A stretch of DNA of 64,000 bases from Nitratidesulfovibrio sp. (GTDB taxonomy: Bacteria > Desulfobacterota > Desulfovibrionia > Desulfovibrionales > Desulfovibrionaceae), in assembly GCF_040373385.1 (NCBI RefSeq), contig NZ_JBDXXH010000002.1, positions 372,001-436,000 of the forward strand, written 5' to 3'. The notes under the pieces are model-generated. The model was not told the DNA's origin, did not search any database, and worked only from the letters and a program-made list of their open reading frames with translations. Every line of letters starts with the position of its first letter. Position 1 is the first letter of the stretch. The position numbers and the translations under genes were made by a program. Shown in pieces: positions 52,516 to 61,400 of the stretch.

Positions 52516-52603
52516 GGTTTTCACGGATGCCGTGCATGTTCCTGCCACCTGCCCCGACATGCCGGTTTCGGACCGGGCAGGTCGGCAGGGGCGTGGGCAC
52601 GGG

Positions 52604-54307
52604 CTACAGGATGCGGAACTTGTGCACTTCGTTGGTATGCCCGTCGATGACGTGCACGCCGCAGGCGATGCACGGGTCGAACGAGTGCACCGTGCGCAGG
52701 ATTTCCACGGGGCGCTTGGCGTCGGCCACCGGGGTACCGATGAGCGATTCTTCCACCGGGGCCATCTTGCCCTTGGCGCAGCGGGGGCCAAGGGTCCAGG
52801 TGGAGGGCACGACCAGCTGGAAGTTGCCGATCTTGCCGTCCTCGATGCGGATCCAGTGCGACAGGCCACCGCGCGGAGCGGTGACGAAGCCGACGCCTTC
52901 GGCCTGCTTGGGCATTTCCCACGGGGCGCAGATGACGTTGTCGCCCTTGGCGATGTTGTCCTTGTACTCTTGCAGCATCACGCCCACGTATTCGGCGATG
53001 ACTGCGGTTTCGATGCCGCGCGCCGCCGTACGGCCCAGGGTGGAGAACAGGGCTTCGGGGCCCACGCCCAGCTTGGCGAGCACGGCGTCGGTCACGGCCT
53101 TCACCTTGGGATGCCCCTGCGAGTAGGCCACCAGTACCTGGGCCAGCGGCCCGGTTTCCATGGGTTCGCTCATGTAGCGGGGGGCCTTCATCCACGAGTA
53201 GCGGTCGTCGCCGTGCAGGTCGGTGTACTTGGGCTGGGTCTGGCCCTTCCAGGGGTGGCGGGCTTCGGCGCCTTCGTACCAGCTGTGGCGCACGTGCTCT
53301 TCGATCTGCATCTTGTCGAACGGCTTCACGTTCTTGAAGTCGCGCTTGAAGACCACGCCCGGCTTGAAGTACCGGCTGTTCAGGTCGTACTCGTCCTTCG
53401 GGAATTCGCCGAAGGTGATGAAGTTGGTGGTGCCGCCGTACTGCGCCCAGTCCTTGTAGGCTGCGGCAACCACGAGCAGGTCGGGGATGTACACTTCATC
53501 CACGAATGCCTTGGTTTCCTTCCACAGCGCCTCGAATTCGGCGATGCGCTTGGGCGTCAGGGCGTCGTAGCAGGTCACGCCGCCCACCACGGTGAACTGG
53601 GTGTGCGGGTTCTTGGCGCCGAAAACGGCCATGGCGCGCGCGGCCTTTACCTGAAGGCGCAGGGCTTCCAGGTAGTGGGCGGTGGCGATGAGGTTGGTTT
53701 CCGGGTCCAGGTAGTAGGCGGGGTGGCCGCCCAGGAAGTAGGCATTGGTGAACGGGCCGAGCTGCCCGCTTTCCACGAAGGTCTTCAGCTTGTCCTGTAC
53801 GGCCTTCAGGTCTGCCGCCGTGGTCTTGCGGGGCGAAATGGACGAGGCGACCTTGGCGGCCTTGGCCGGGTCGGCCTTCAGCGCGGCGGTCACGTCCACG
53901 AAGTCCAGGGCGTGCAGGTGGTAGAAGTGCACGATGTGGTCGTGCAGGTACTGCGCGCCCAGCACCAGGTTGCGGATGTAGGTGGCGTTCTTGGGGATGT
54001 GCACGCCCACGGCGTTGTCCACGCAACGGGTGGAGGCCAGCGCGTGGGTATAGGTGCACACGCCGCAGGTACGCTGGGTGAAGTGCTGGGCGTCGCGGGG
54101 GTCGCGACCCTTCAGGATGATTTCAAGGCCCCGGAACAGCGTGGAACTGCTGTAGGCGTTCTTGACCTTGCCGTTCTCCACTTCCACCTCGATGCGCAGG
54201 TGGCCTTCGATGCGGGTAACGGGGTCGACGACGATGGGACCGCTATAGGAGCTCTTGGGCGTGACGGGGATGCCGCCCGGAGCATTCTGGGCTCTGCAGC
54301 CGCTCAT
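52604..54307 (-). CDS. hynA: [NiFe] hydrogenase large subunit
   Basis: The 567-residue protein carries the Ni-Fe site: N-terminal ligands RTCGVCTYTH and the C-terminal pair DPCIACGVH, after which 15 residues (VIDGHTNEVHKFRIL) are expected to be cut off by HynC. The chain begins MSGCRAQNAPGG, so Cys4 could carry a lipid or other modification. It has no signal peptide; it is carried to the periplasm by the small subunit. It lies 57 bases after hynB. The [NiFe] enzyme reduces or oxidises H2 with c-type cytochromes. The sequence is very near the D. vulgaris Miyazaki enzyme as I recall it. Confidence 0.97.
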   Translation of the reverse strand: MSGCRAQNAPGGIPVTPKSSYSGPIVVDPVTRIEGHLRIEVEVENGKVKNAYSSSTLFRGLEIILKGRDPRDAQHFTQRTCGVCTYTHALASTRCVDNAVGVHIPKNATYIRNLVLGAQYLHDHIVHFYHLHALDFVDVTAALKADPAKAAKVASSISPRKTTAADLKAVQDKLKTFVESGQLGPFTNAYFLGGHPAYYLDPETNLIATAHYLEALRLQVKAARAMAVFGAKNPHTQFTVVGGVTCYDALTPKRIAEFEALWKETKAFVDEVYIPDLLVVAAAYKDWAQYGGTTNFITFGEFPKDEYDLNSRYFKPGVVFKRDFKNVKPFDKMQIEEHVRHSWYEGAEARHPWKGQTQPKYTDLHGDDRYSWMKAPRYMSEPMETGPLAQVLVAYSQGHPKVKAVTDAVLAKLGVGPEALFSTLGRTAARGIETAVIAEYVGVMLQEYKDNIAKGDNVICAPWEMPKQAEGVGFVTAPRGGLSHWIRIEDGKIGNFQLVVPSTWTLGPRCAKGKMAPVEESLIGTPVADAKRPVEILRTVHSFDPCIACGVHVIDGHTNEVHKFRIL

Positions 54308-54364
54308 GGTTTCCTCCTTGGCTGTTGCCTATGGGGTGTTGGGTGACCTTGCGCGTGCGCGTGA

Positions 54365-55318
54365 TCAGTTCTGATAGAACGGGGTCATGGCGTCCCAGAA
54401 ATCGGGTTCGCTGCACCCTATGCAGGGGTGCCCCGCGTCCACGGGCCAGTTGGTCTGGTTGAACTTGATCTTCGGGCAGTTGTTCATGGTCACCGGGCCC
54501 TTGCAGCCCAGCTCGTAGAGGCACCAGCCCTTGCGGGCTTCTTCCGATTCGAACGACGGGGCGAATTCACCCGCGTCGAAGTGCGGCAGGCGGGGGCACT
54601 GTTCGTGCACGGTCTGGCCGAAGAACATGGTGGGCCGGTTCAGGCTGTCCAGTTCGGGCACGGCCTTGTTCTTCAGGTAGTACACGATGGTGCCGACCAG
54701 GTTGTACGGGTTCGGCGGGCAGCCGGAGATGTTGATGGCGTTGACGCCAAGGTGCTTCAGCGCGTCGTTGACGCCCTTGGCCCCGGTGGGGTTGGGCTTG
54801 GCCGCCTGCACGCCGCCGAAGGTGGCGCAGGTGCCGTACGCGATGACGGCCTGGGCCTTGGGCAGGATGCGGCTGCAGATGTCCAGCATGGTGTGGTTGG
54901 CCACCTTGCCGTAGATGCCGTTGGCAGCCGTGGGAATGCCGCCTTCCACAACGGCGATGAAGCCGTGCGGGCTGTTGACGGCCTGTTCCAGGGCGGCTTC
55001 TGCCGCTTCGCCCGCGGCGGCCATGAGGGTCTCATGGTAGTCGAGGGAGAGCGTGTCCAGAATCAGGGTGTCGATGTAGGGTTCGAACGCGCGCAGCACC
55101 GATTCGGAACAGCCGGTGCATTCAGCGTTGTGCAGGTAGACCACGGACGGACGCCGGGGGCCCATGAGCGCGCGGGCAACTTCCGGCGCGAACGCGGGGC
55201 CCATGCCCATGGTCACGGCGATGGCCGTACAGAACTTGAGGAAGTCGCGTCGAGACACGCCGCGTTCCGCAAGCCTTTCCTCCACGCCCTCCTTGCCGAG
55301 ACCGATCGAGATTTTCAT
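54365..55318 (-). CDS. hynB: [NiFe] hydrogenase small subunit, Tat-exported
   Basis: The 317-residue protein has a twin-arginine signal ([10 protein letters not shown] at residues 21-30, cleavage probably after ALA-type ARA near residue 50) and a mature part beginning LMGPRRPSV. Its three Fe-S clusters are ligated by Cys in [25 protein letters not shown] and NCPKIKF with CIGCSEPDF. The clusters carry electrons between the Ni-Fe site and external cytochrome. AGGAGGCAGGG precedes the ATG. It opens the hynB-hynA-hynC-hypC operon. The same SD is seen before hysB. Confidence 0.97.
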   Translation of the reverse strand: MKISIGLGKEGVEERLAERGVSRRDFLKFCTAIAVTMGMGPAFAPEVARALMGPRRPSVVYLHNAECTGCSESVLRAFEPYIDTLILDTLSLDYHETLMAAAGEAAEAALEQAVNSPHGFIAVVEGGIPTAANGIYGKVANHTMLDICSRILPKAQAVIAYGTCATFGGVQAAKPNPTGAKGVNDALKHLGVNAINISGCPPNPYNLVGTIVYYLKNKAVPELDSLNRPTMFFGQTVHEQCPRLPHFDAGEFAPSFESEEARKGWCLYELGCKGPVTMNNCPKIKFNQTNWPVDAGHPCIGCSEPDFWDAMTPFYQN

Positions 55319-55922
55319 CCCTGCCTCCTTCGGCACGGCATGTCACCGTGCCTGCCCGCCGCCAGCGGCGCGGCGGGGTAAGGGTCGTACTGGTGCGAAA
55401 GGCCCCCCGGATGCGTGCGCTTCTGCGTGCACCCGTTTCCCGCGGCGACCTGTCCGCACGTTTGCCGGGAAGGTACAACACATTGAAACGTTATTCCAAT
55501 TGAAAATGCAAATGGGGCGCACATTTCTGCATCGCAGGATGGAATGGATACGTGTAATGGCTGGCGCGGCGCGGCTGGATGTGTGGTGTGAAGATGCAGT
55601 GGGGGAGAGGATTGCTGTTTCGATGTATTGTTTGTGCATTCAATTTCATGCAAAGCAGGAAAGGGTGCTTTCTTGCTTGAAAAGCAAAAGGCGTGCTACG
55701 TTTAATTAAAACGTAGCACGCCTTTTGCTGTAATCTGAAAACGTATGCACGTGCGCCAGCAACCGTGTTGTTGCCGCGCAGGGGCGACCGCCCACCTGGT
55801 CCGGTATAACCCGGTCATGGCTCGGTCACCCACCTCCAAGCCCCGCACAGACAGGCTCTGCCGGTCTTTCCCGGTTACCGTCCAGATTGATAGGATCTGC
55901 GCGCGGGCTTATTCGTGCCGTT
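55319..55922. other. Upstream region of hynBA with the hys-side terminator
   Basis: The 604 bases between the two hydrogenase operons contain a perfect 21-pair inverted repeat (55684-55730) and an AT-richer tract from 55480 to 55740 in which the hyn promoter should lie. Candidate minus-strand elements (TTGCAT near 55510 and the near-palindrome TTTCAATTGGAA at about 55495) are weak, and no sigma54 match was found. No gene is visible. Confidence 0.5.
55684..55730 (-). terminator. Perfect 21-bp inverted repeat, bidirectional terminator after hysD
   Basis: The arms AGCAAAAGGCGTGCTACGTTT and its perfect complement frame a five-base AATTA loop. The arms begin with AAAA and end with TTTT, so a U-run follows in both directions. 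On the minus strand it ends the hys operon. It can also stop plus-strand transcription. Confidence 0.85.
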
Positions 55923-56402
55923 TCAGCCTGCCTGCTCCATTTCCGCGATGATGGTGCGGATTTCTTCACGCGCCACCTCGACAAAGCGCGGAAAGGCTGC
56001 CTGCACCGGCTCGGAAAGTCCGATGTTCCAGTTCAGGAAATCGTGCGGTTCCATGCCGATGACCTGCATGTAGGGGCGCGGGCCACGCAGTTCGGCCATC
56101 TTCAGCGAATCGATGAGGTCCACGTCGTGGATGGACAGCCGCTGCTTCTCGTTCTGGACCAGATCGTCTTCCGACAGGCGGTAGATGGTGCCGGGGGCGC
56201 CCTTGGCGTGCACGATGTCCAGCACCAGCAACCGGTCGTACCCTTCGAACAGGTAGAAGATGTCCTGGGTGAAGGTGCCACCGTCCATCAGGGTGACGTT
56301 CTGCGGCCAGGTTTCCTTCATCAGTTCTTCCACGGCAAAGACGCCGACGCCATCGTCGGTGAGCAGGGTGTTGCCGATGCCGAGTACGAGCAGCTTCTGC
56401 AT
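55923..56402 (-). CDS. hysD: [NiFeSe] hydrogenase maturation protease
   Basis: The 159-residue endopeptidase is a sister of HynC. It has LLVLGIGNTLLTDDGVGVFA with an Asp where HynC has the nickel-binding Glu, then LMDGGTF, VLDIVH and GMEPHD. It should process the HysA C-terminus, releasing 15 residues after the last His. It is the third gene of the hys operon, 248 bases from hysA with a hairpin in between. The start at 56402 gives MQKLLVLG; a longer upstream frame has no support. Confidence 0.92.
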   Translation of the reverse strand: MQKLLVLGIGNTLLTDDGVGVFAVEELMKETWPQNVTLMDGGTFTQDIFYLFEGYDRLLVLDIVHAKGAPGTIYRLSEDDLVQNEKQRLSIHDVDLIDSLKMAELRGPRPYMQVIGMEPHDFLNWNIGLSEPVQAAFPRFVEVAREEIRTIIAEMEQAG

Positions 56403-56592
56403 GTGGGCTCCATGGTGTTCCGGTACGTGGGCGGAGAAGGCGTCGTGATCGTGGTGCGGCGTCACGGTATCACGGCGCGCGTCAGGGGGGCACCCGTTGG
56501 GGATGCGTCATTCCTTCGCGGCTCACCCTATGGCGGGCGGTGGGCAGCGCGCAAGCGCCCCCGGTTGCGCATCGCGCAGGATGGGAATGCAA

Positions 56593-56630
56593 GAGGGGAC
56601 CAGGCCGGCCCCGCCGGTCTGGCCCCCTCC
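56593..56630 (-). terminator. Intercistronic hairpin between hysA and hysD
   Basis: On the minus strand the stem GGAGGGGGCCAGACCGGC pairs with GCCGGCCTGGTCCCCTC, with a few mismatches, followed by TTGCATTCCC. It parallels the hairpin between hynA and hynC in position and function. Confidence 0.8.
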
Positions 56631-56650
56631 ATAGGTTCGGTATGCGGCGT

Positions 56651-58183
56651 CTACTTCACTTCGACGACGGAGACCTTGCCGGATTCAGCGTGCAGCACGT
56701 GCACGGCGCAGCCCAGTCACGGGTCGAAGGCGCGGATTACCCGCGCCACGTTCACCGGGTTGCTGATGTCCGGCACGGGGGTGCCGATCAGTGCGCGTTC
56801 CACCGGGCCAAGCTGGCCGCTGTCGTCGCGCGGGTTGCAGTTCCAGAGCGTGGCGGACACGATCTGGTAGTTGTCGATCTTCTGGTCCTTGATGTTGATG
56901 TAGTGGACCAAGGAACCGCGCGGCGCTTCGGTGAAGCCCACGCCCTCGGACTTGGCGGGAATTTCGGCGGAGGCGAAGGTTTCTTCGCCGGCCTTCACTT
57001 CCTTCAGCCAGCGTTCGATGGCGGAGAGCATGTAGTAGGTTTCCTCGGCGCGGGCCACATGGCGGCCCATGACCGAGAAGGCCTTGTCGTCACCAAGGTC
57101 GCGGAAGCGCTTGGCGTTCAGCTTGAACAGGTCCTTCAGCAGCTTCTGGCCCACGGGCGACAGTTCGGGGTTGGTGACCCACATGCGGGCCACCGGGCCG
57201 GACTCGACGGCCTTGCCGTTGTAGCGGGGAGCCTTGACGAAGCTGTACGCACCGGCCTTGTGGGGCGCGGGCACCGTCTTGCCTTCCGAGAAGTGCAGGC
57301 CGGTGGTGGCGTCGTCGAACCAGGAGTACTTGACGTATTCCTTGATCAGCTTGGGATCGAAGGGCTGGTCCTTGCCGTCGATGTACACGCCGCGCTTCAG
57401 GTGCAGCTCGGTCATGGCATCGTTCATGGGGAAGGCGCCGAACGAGATGCAGTTCTTGTAGCCCTGGCCGAACGAGAACAGATCCTTGTAGGCCGCGCCC
57501 ACGGTGTAGGCCACGGGCACGTACTTCTTTTCGACGAATTCGCGCACCTTCGTGAAGCGGGCGGCGTATTCGACAAGGGCTTCCTTGGTGGGGATCTGGG
57601 TGGTGCCGCCCACGACCTGGCCCTGCACGTGGGGCATGCGCCCGCCGAACATGGCGACCATTTCGTGGCAGATGCGGCGCACTTCAAGCGCTTCCAGGTA
57701 CTGGTCCACCGCAGCGGCGTTGATGTCCTTGGGCAGGCGCAGATCGGGCTTGGCAAAGCGCGGCACGAAGGGCGCGCTGTCCGGCCCCTGCACGAAGTCC
57801 AGGGCGGCCAGGTGGTAGAAGTGCAGGATGTGCGATTGCAGGTAGTTGGCGCCGAAGGTCAGGTTGCGGGTAAGGCGGCCGTTGGTGGGCACCTTGACCT
57901 TGAAGGCGTTGTCCAGCGCCATGCATGAGGCGGTGGAGTGGGCCGTGGGGCACACGCCGCAGATGCGCTGCACGATCTGCGAGGCGTCACGCGGGTCGCG
58001 CCCGCGCAGGATGGTTTCGAAGCCGCGATACATGCCGCCGGACAGGCGGGCGTCAACCACCACGCCGTTTTCAACGGTGACTTCGGCTTTCAGGTGGCCT
58101 TCGATTCTGCTTACCGGGTCGATGGCGATGGTCGCCTTGCCGGTGGCCCCGGCAGGAGCGGCCTTGGGTGTACAGCCGGACAT
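56651..58183 (-). CDS. hysA: [NiFeSe] hydrogenase large subunit, selenoprotein
   Basis: The 510-residue large subunit is interrupted by an in-frame TGA at 56717-56719, read as selenocysteine 489 in the motif DP-U-LGCAVH. Without it the protein would end at residue 488 and lack one nickel ligand and the processing site. After the His, the 15-residue tail VLHAESGKVSVVEVK is expected to be removed by HysD. N-terminal ligands are RICGVCPTAH. The chain starts MSGCTPKAAPAG; lipid attachment at this N-terminus is known for the D. vulgaris enzyme. A bSECIS hairpin follows the TGA. It is the second gene of the hys operon, 29 bases after hysB. Confidence 0.96.
56690..56719 (-). promoter_or_regulatory. 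bSECIS: UGA codon and downstream hairpin in hysA
   Basis: On the minus strand the UGA (56719-56717) is followed by a 12-base spacer and the hairpin GTGCA-CGTGC-TGCAC (56704-56690), whose loop contains GU. Bacterial SECIS elements lie immediately downstream of the UGA in coding sequence and recruit SelB. Spacing and location fit. Confidence 0.75.
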
Positions 58184-58212
58184 GGTTTCCTCCTTGGAGT
58201 ATGGCGCCGGGG

Positions 58213-59166
58213 CTAGGCCGAGTAGAAGGGAGACTTGCCGTCAGGGAAGTCGGGTTCGACGCAACCGATGCACACCGCGTTGGATACGCACCAGTTCACG
58301 CCGCCGTTCCACTTGCGCTCGAAGCTGTCGCACATGGACATGGGGCCCTTGCAGCCGAGGTCGTAGCGGCAGCCGTCCTTCTTGGTGAAGGTTTCGCACA
58401 TCTTCCCGGCGTCGTACGCTTCAAGGTAGGGACAGTTTTCATGGACGTTGCGGCCATAGAAGGGGGTGGGGCGGCCGTCGGCGTCAAGCAGCTTGACCAC
58501 GTCGGCAAGGCCCGCGGCAAGGCCCTTGGCCTTGATGGCGTTCAGCGCCACCACCACGGTGCCCACGATCCAGTCGGGGTGGGGCGGGCAGCCGGGAATG
58601 TTTACCACCGGGGTGGCGATGCCGTTTTCCTTGAAGAACGCGGACACCGACTTGGCGCCGGTTTCGCTGCCCTGGGCGGCGGGAATGCCGCCATAGGCCG
58701 CGCAGGTACCCACGGCCAGCACGGCCGCGGCGTTGGCGGCAACGCTCTTCATGGCATCAGCCATGGAGATTTCCTTGTGGTGCGCTTCGCCGATGATGCA
58801 GTACTTGCCGTCGGCCTCGGTGGGCACCGCCCCTTCGACCACCACGAAGTACTTGCCCTTGTACTGCTCCGCGATCTTCATCATGTGTTCCATGGCGGGT
58901 TCGCCTTCCCACGCCATGACGGTGGGGTGGAACTCCAGACTGATGACCTTCAGCAGCACGTCGGCGATGGTCGGGTGCACCGAGTTCAGCAGCGACACCG
59001 AGCAACCGGTGCAGCCCTGGCCCTGCAGCCAGAGCACCGGAGGCCGTTCGCCGTTCAGCGAACCGGAAATGGCTTCACAGACGGCGGGGTGGAACATCTG
59101 GGATATTCCGAACCCTGCAACCGTACCTGTGCACAATTTGACGAAATCACGCCTGTTGAGACTCAT
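58213..59166 (-). CDS. hysB: [NiFeSe] hydrogenase small subunit, Tat-exported
   Basis: The 317-residue protein has a twin-arginine motif at residues 5-6 (SLNRRDFVKLC) and a hydrophobic signal core (TGTVAGFGISQMF). The mature part has CTGCSVSLL, GTCAAYGG, CPPHPDWI and CRYDLGCKGP with CIGCVEPDF as the Fe-S ligands, giving three clusters with three or four Cys each. AGGAGGCAGGG precedes ATG at 59166. It leads the hysB-hysA-hysD operon. Confidence 0.97.
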   Translation of the reverse strand: MSLNRRDFVKLCTGTVAGFGISQMFHPAVCEAISGSLNGERPPVLWLQGQGCTGCSVSLLNSVHPTIADVLLKVISLEFHPTVMAWEGEPAMEHMMKIAEQYKGKYFVVVEGAVPTEADGKYCIIGEAHHKEISMADAMKSVAANAAAVLAVGTCAAYGGIPAAQGSETGAKSVSAFFKENGIATPVVNIPGCPPHPDWIVGTVVVALNAIKAKGLAAGLADVVKLLDADGRPTPFYGRNVHENCPYLEAYDAGKMCETFTKKDGCRYDLGCKGPMSMCDSFERKWNGGVNWCVSNAVCIGCVEPDFPDGKSPFYSA

Positions 59167-59554
59167 CCCTGCCTCCTTGGTTGCGGCGTTAGCATAGACC
59201 ATAATGGCTATTTTCCCGCGATAGCCCCGTATACTTTCAATGACGAATAGCCCTCCCCCCTCTTCTGGGTCAATGCGATGTCGATGGCAGGGGTGGGTTT
59301 TGATAGAAAAAAGTGATTTGAGGGGGCATGTTGCGACGGTTGAGTGGTCAAACGGGATTGATGGTGTGAACAAAGCTACGAAAAGTGTTATCACGAAGGG
59401 GGGGCGTGTTACGCCAGGCCCGGAGCGGAGCGAAGCATTTCTGCCCGTGTCCATTGAGGATTTTCCTGAATGCCCCGTGGTGGTAGGGGGGGCTGGCTGT
59501 GCCGGAACAGGGGGAAATGTCTGGGCAAGCATTGATGCGGAACACAGCAGGCAC
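59167..59554. other. Region upstream of hysB
   Basis: The gene-free stretch to the terminator at 59555 should hold the hys promoter. It contains TTGAAA and a TATGCT hexamer on the minus strand, but not with proper spacing. No sigma54 or selenium-linked motif was recognised. The whole gap to cimA is 602 bases and includes the terminator and tandem repeat listed separately. Confidence 0.5.
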
Positions 59555-59587
59555 AAGAAAACGCCCCGGTCGTATGGCCGGGGCGTT
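59555..59587 (-). terminator. Intrinsic terminator downstream of cimA
   Basis: On the minus strand the stem AACGCCCCGGCC / GACCGGGGCGTT is followed by TTCTTGTGC. It ends the nnrD-CBS-tsaE-lysC-cimA transcript before the hydrogenase promoter region. Confidence 0.88.
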
Positions 59588-59690
59588 GCTGGTGTTGATG
59601 CTGGCGAGGTGCGATGGCTGGGCGTGAGTACTGGTGCGAATGCCGGGCATGCACGCTGTGCCGTCCCGCCCTGTTGGCGTAATCGACTCT

Positions 59691-59811
59691 ATTCACCGTC
59701 CGAGCCCGCCCTGCGGACGTGCTCGACTTTACTCTCCGTCCGAGCCCGCCCTGCGGGCATGCTCGACTCTACTCTCCGTCCGAGCCCGCCCTGCGGGCGT
59801 GCTCGTCCTTG
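59691..59811. repeat. Three-copy 40-bp tandem repeat overlapping the cimA 3' end
   Basis: A 40-base unit occurs three times, beginning on the minus strand near 59811. Each copy includes GAGCATGCCCGCAGGGCGGG and a hairpin-forming GAGC-N-CCCGC / GCGGG-CTC. The first copy is the end of cimA (HARRAGSDGE and stop); the next two repeat the same end and a TAG or TAA stop. The copies differ at three to five positions. A partial fourth copy is possible at the far end. Confidence 0.85.
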
Positions 59812-61391
59812 TACAACTTGTAGGTGACGGAATCGGCCAGGGCCTGCCAGCTTGCCTCTATGATGTTGAACGACACGCCCACGGTCACCCAGCGGCTGTC
59901 GGAATCGCCCGACTCGATGAGCACCCGCACGGTGGATGCCGTGCCCCCACCGGTTTCCGCGCCGGTCAGCACGCGCACCTTGAAGTCCAGCAGGCGCATT
60001 TCGCTGAGGCGCGGGTAGAAGCCCAGCAGGGCCTTGCGCAGGGCGTTGTCCAGCGCGTTCACCGGGCCGCGCCCGGTGGCGGCGGTGTGTTCGGTCACCC
60101 CTTCCACGTCCACCATCACCGAGACTTCGGAAGCCGGGTCGCCTTCACTGTCGTGCTTGGTTTCCAGTACCCGGAACTGCAACAGCCGGAAGAACTCGCG
60201 CACGCCGCGCCGGGCCAGCTTGCGCAGGATCAGCAGTTCCACCGATGCCTCGGCGGCGGCGTAGTCGTAGCCCAGGCTGGCCTTCTTCTTCAGTTCGGTC
60301 AGCAGGCCCTTGACCACCGGCTCGTCCTTGTCCAGGTGAAAGCCGAAGCGCCGCGCCAGCGAGACGATGTTGCTGCGCCCGGCCAGTTCGGTGATCAGGA
60401 TGCGCTGGCGGTTGCCCACCACGTCGGGGCTGATGTGTTCGTACAGCGACGACTTGCGGTTCACCGCGCTGACGTGCACTCCGCCCTTGTGCGCGAAGGC
60501 CGACCGGCCCACGTACGGCTGGCGGCTGAACGGCGGGATGTTGGCCACTTCCGCGACGTAGGCGGCCACCGCCGTCAACTGCTGCAACCGCCCCTGGGGC
60601 AGGCAGGTGTATTCCCCGCCGAACTTCAGTTCCAGCGTGGGGATGATGGAGCACAGGTTGGCGTTGCCGCAGCGTTCGCCCACCCCGTTGATGGTGCCCT
60701 GGATCTGCGCGGCACCGGCCTGCACCGCCGCGATGGAGTTGGCCACCGCCAGTTCGCAGTCGTTGTGGGCGTGGATGCCCACGACCGCGCCGGGCAGGGC
60801 CTCGCGCACATCGGCCACGATGCGCGCCACCTCGTGCGGCAGGGTGCCGCCGTTGGTGTCGCACAGCACCAGCACGTCGGCGCCTGCCTCGTGGGCGCGG
60901 CGCAATGCGCTCTGCGCATAGGCGGCGTTGTGCTTGTACCCGTCGAAGAAGTGCTCCGCGTCAAAGTACACCTCGGCCAGCTTTCCCTTCAGAAAGGCCA
61001 CCGAGTCGCCGATGATCTCCAGGTTGCGCGCGGCATCAAGGCGCAGGGCCTCTGCCGCGTGCACCTCGCAGGACTTGCCGAAGATGGAGGCAACCCGCGC
61101 CCCGGATTCGGCGATGGCGCGCAGGTTGGGGTCGCTGTCCGCCGTGAAGTTGGGATGATGCGTGCTGCCGAAGGCGCTGATCATCGCATGCTTCAGGTGG
61201 TAATTTGCGATTTCCTTGAAAAACGCCACGTCCACCGGGTTCGACCCCGGCCACCCGCCCTCGATGCGGTCGATGCCGAGTTCGTCCAGCTTGAGGGCGA
61301 TCTTCAGCTTGTCGGCCGCAGTAAGGTTGATGTCCTCGGATTGCGAACCATCGCGCAGGGTGGTGTCGTACAGTTGTATGCGCCGGGTCAT
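59769..61391 (-). CDS. cimA: Citramalate synthase
   Basis: The 540-residue protein is a LeuA-like acyltransferase of the CimA branch, which condenses pyruvate and acetyl-CoA to citramalate for isoleucine synthesis. The HMGL-like domain starts LYDTTLRDGSQSEDINL; metal ligands lie in GIHAHNDCELAVANS; GVGERCGNANL is the substrate region. A C-terminal LeuA allosteric domain (about 400-520) contains VSVMVDVEGVTEHTAATG. The last nine residues are encoded in the tandem repeat at 59691. It lies 9 bases downstream of lysC, so they are co-transcribed. Confidence 0.95.
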   Translation of the reverse strand: MTRRIQLYDTTLRDGSQSEDINLTAADKLKIALKLDELGIDRIEGGWPGSNPVDVAFFKEIANYHLKHAMISAFGSTHHPNFTADSDPNLRAIAESGARVASIFGKSCEVHAAEALRLDAARNLEIIGDSVAFLKGKLAEVYFDAEHFFDGYKHNAAYAQSALRRAHEAGADVLVLCDTNGGTLPHEVARIVADVREALPGAVVGIHAHNDCELAVANSIAAVQAGAAQIQGTINGVGERCGNANLCSIIPTLELKFGGEYTCLPQGRLQQLTAVAAYVAEVANIPPFSRQPYVGRSAFAHKGGVHVSAVNRKSSLYEHISPDVVGNRQRILITELAGRSNIVSLARRFGFHLDKDEPVVKGLLTELKKKASLGYDYAAAEASVELLILRKLARRGVREFFRLLQFRVLETKHDSEGDPASEVSVMVDVEGVTEHTAATGRGPVNALDNALRKALLGFYPRLSEMRLLDFKVRVLTGAETGGGTASTVRVLIESGDSDSRWVTVGVSFNIIEASWQALADSVTYKLYKDEHARRAGSDGE

Positions 61392-61400
61392 GACCGCCGC

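Noticed and set aside
56651..56719. hysA as a truncated gene ended by a premature TGA
   Set aside because: The tail after the TGA carries conserved LGCAVH and the C-terminal processing region, and the position is the selenocysteine site of [NiFeSe] hydrogenases.
59691..59811. A short CRISPR array
   Set aside because: The 40-base units are contiguous with no spacers between them, and no cas gene is nearby.
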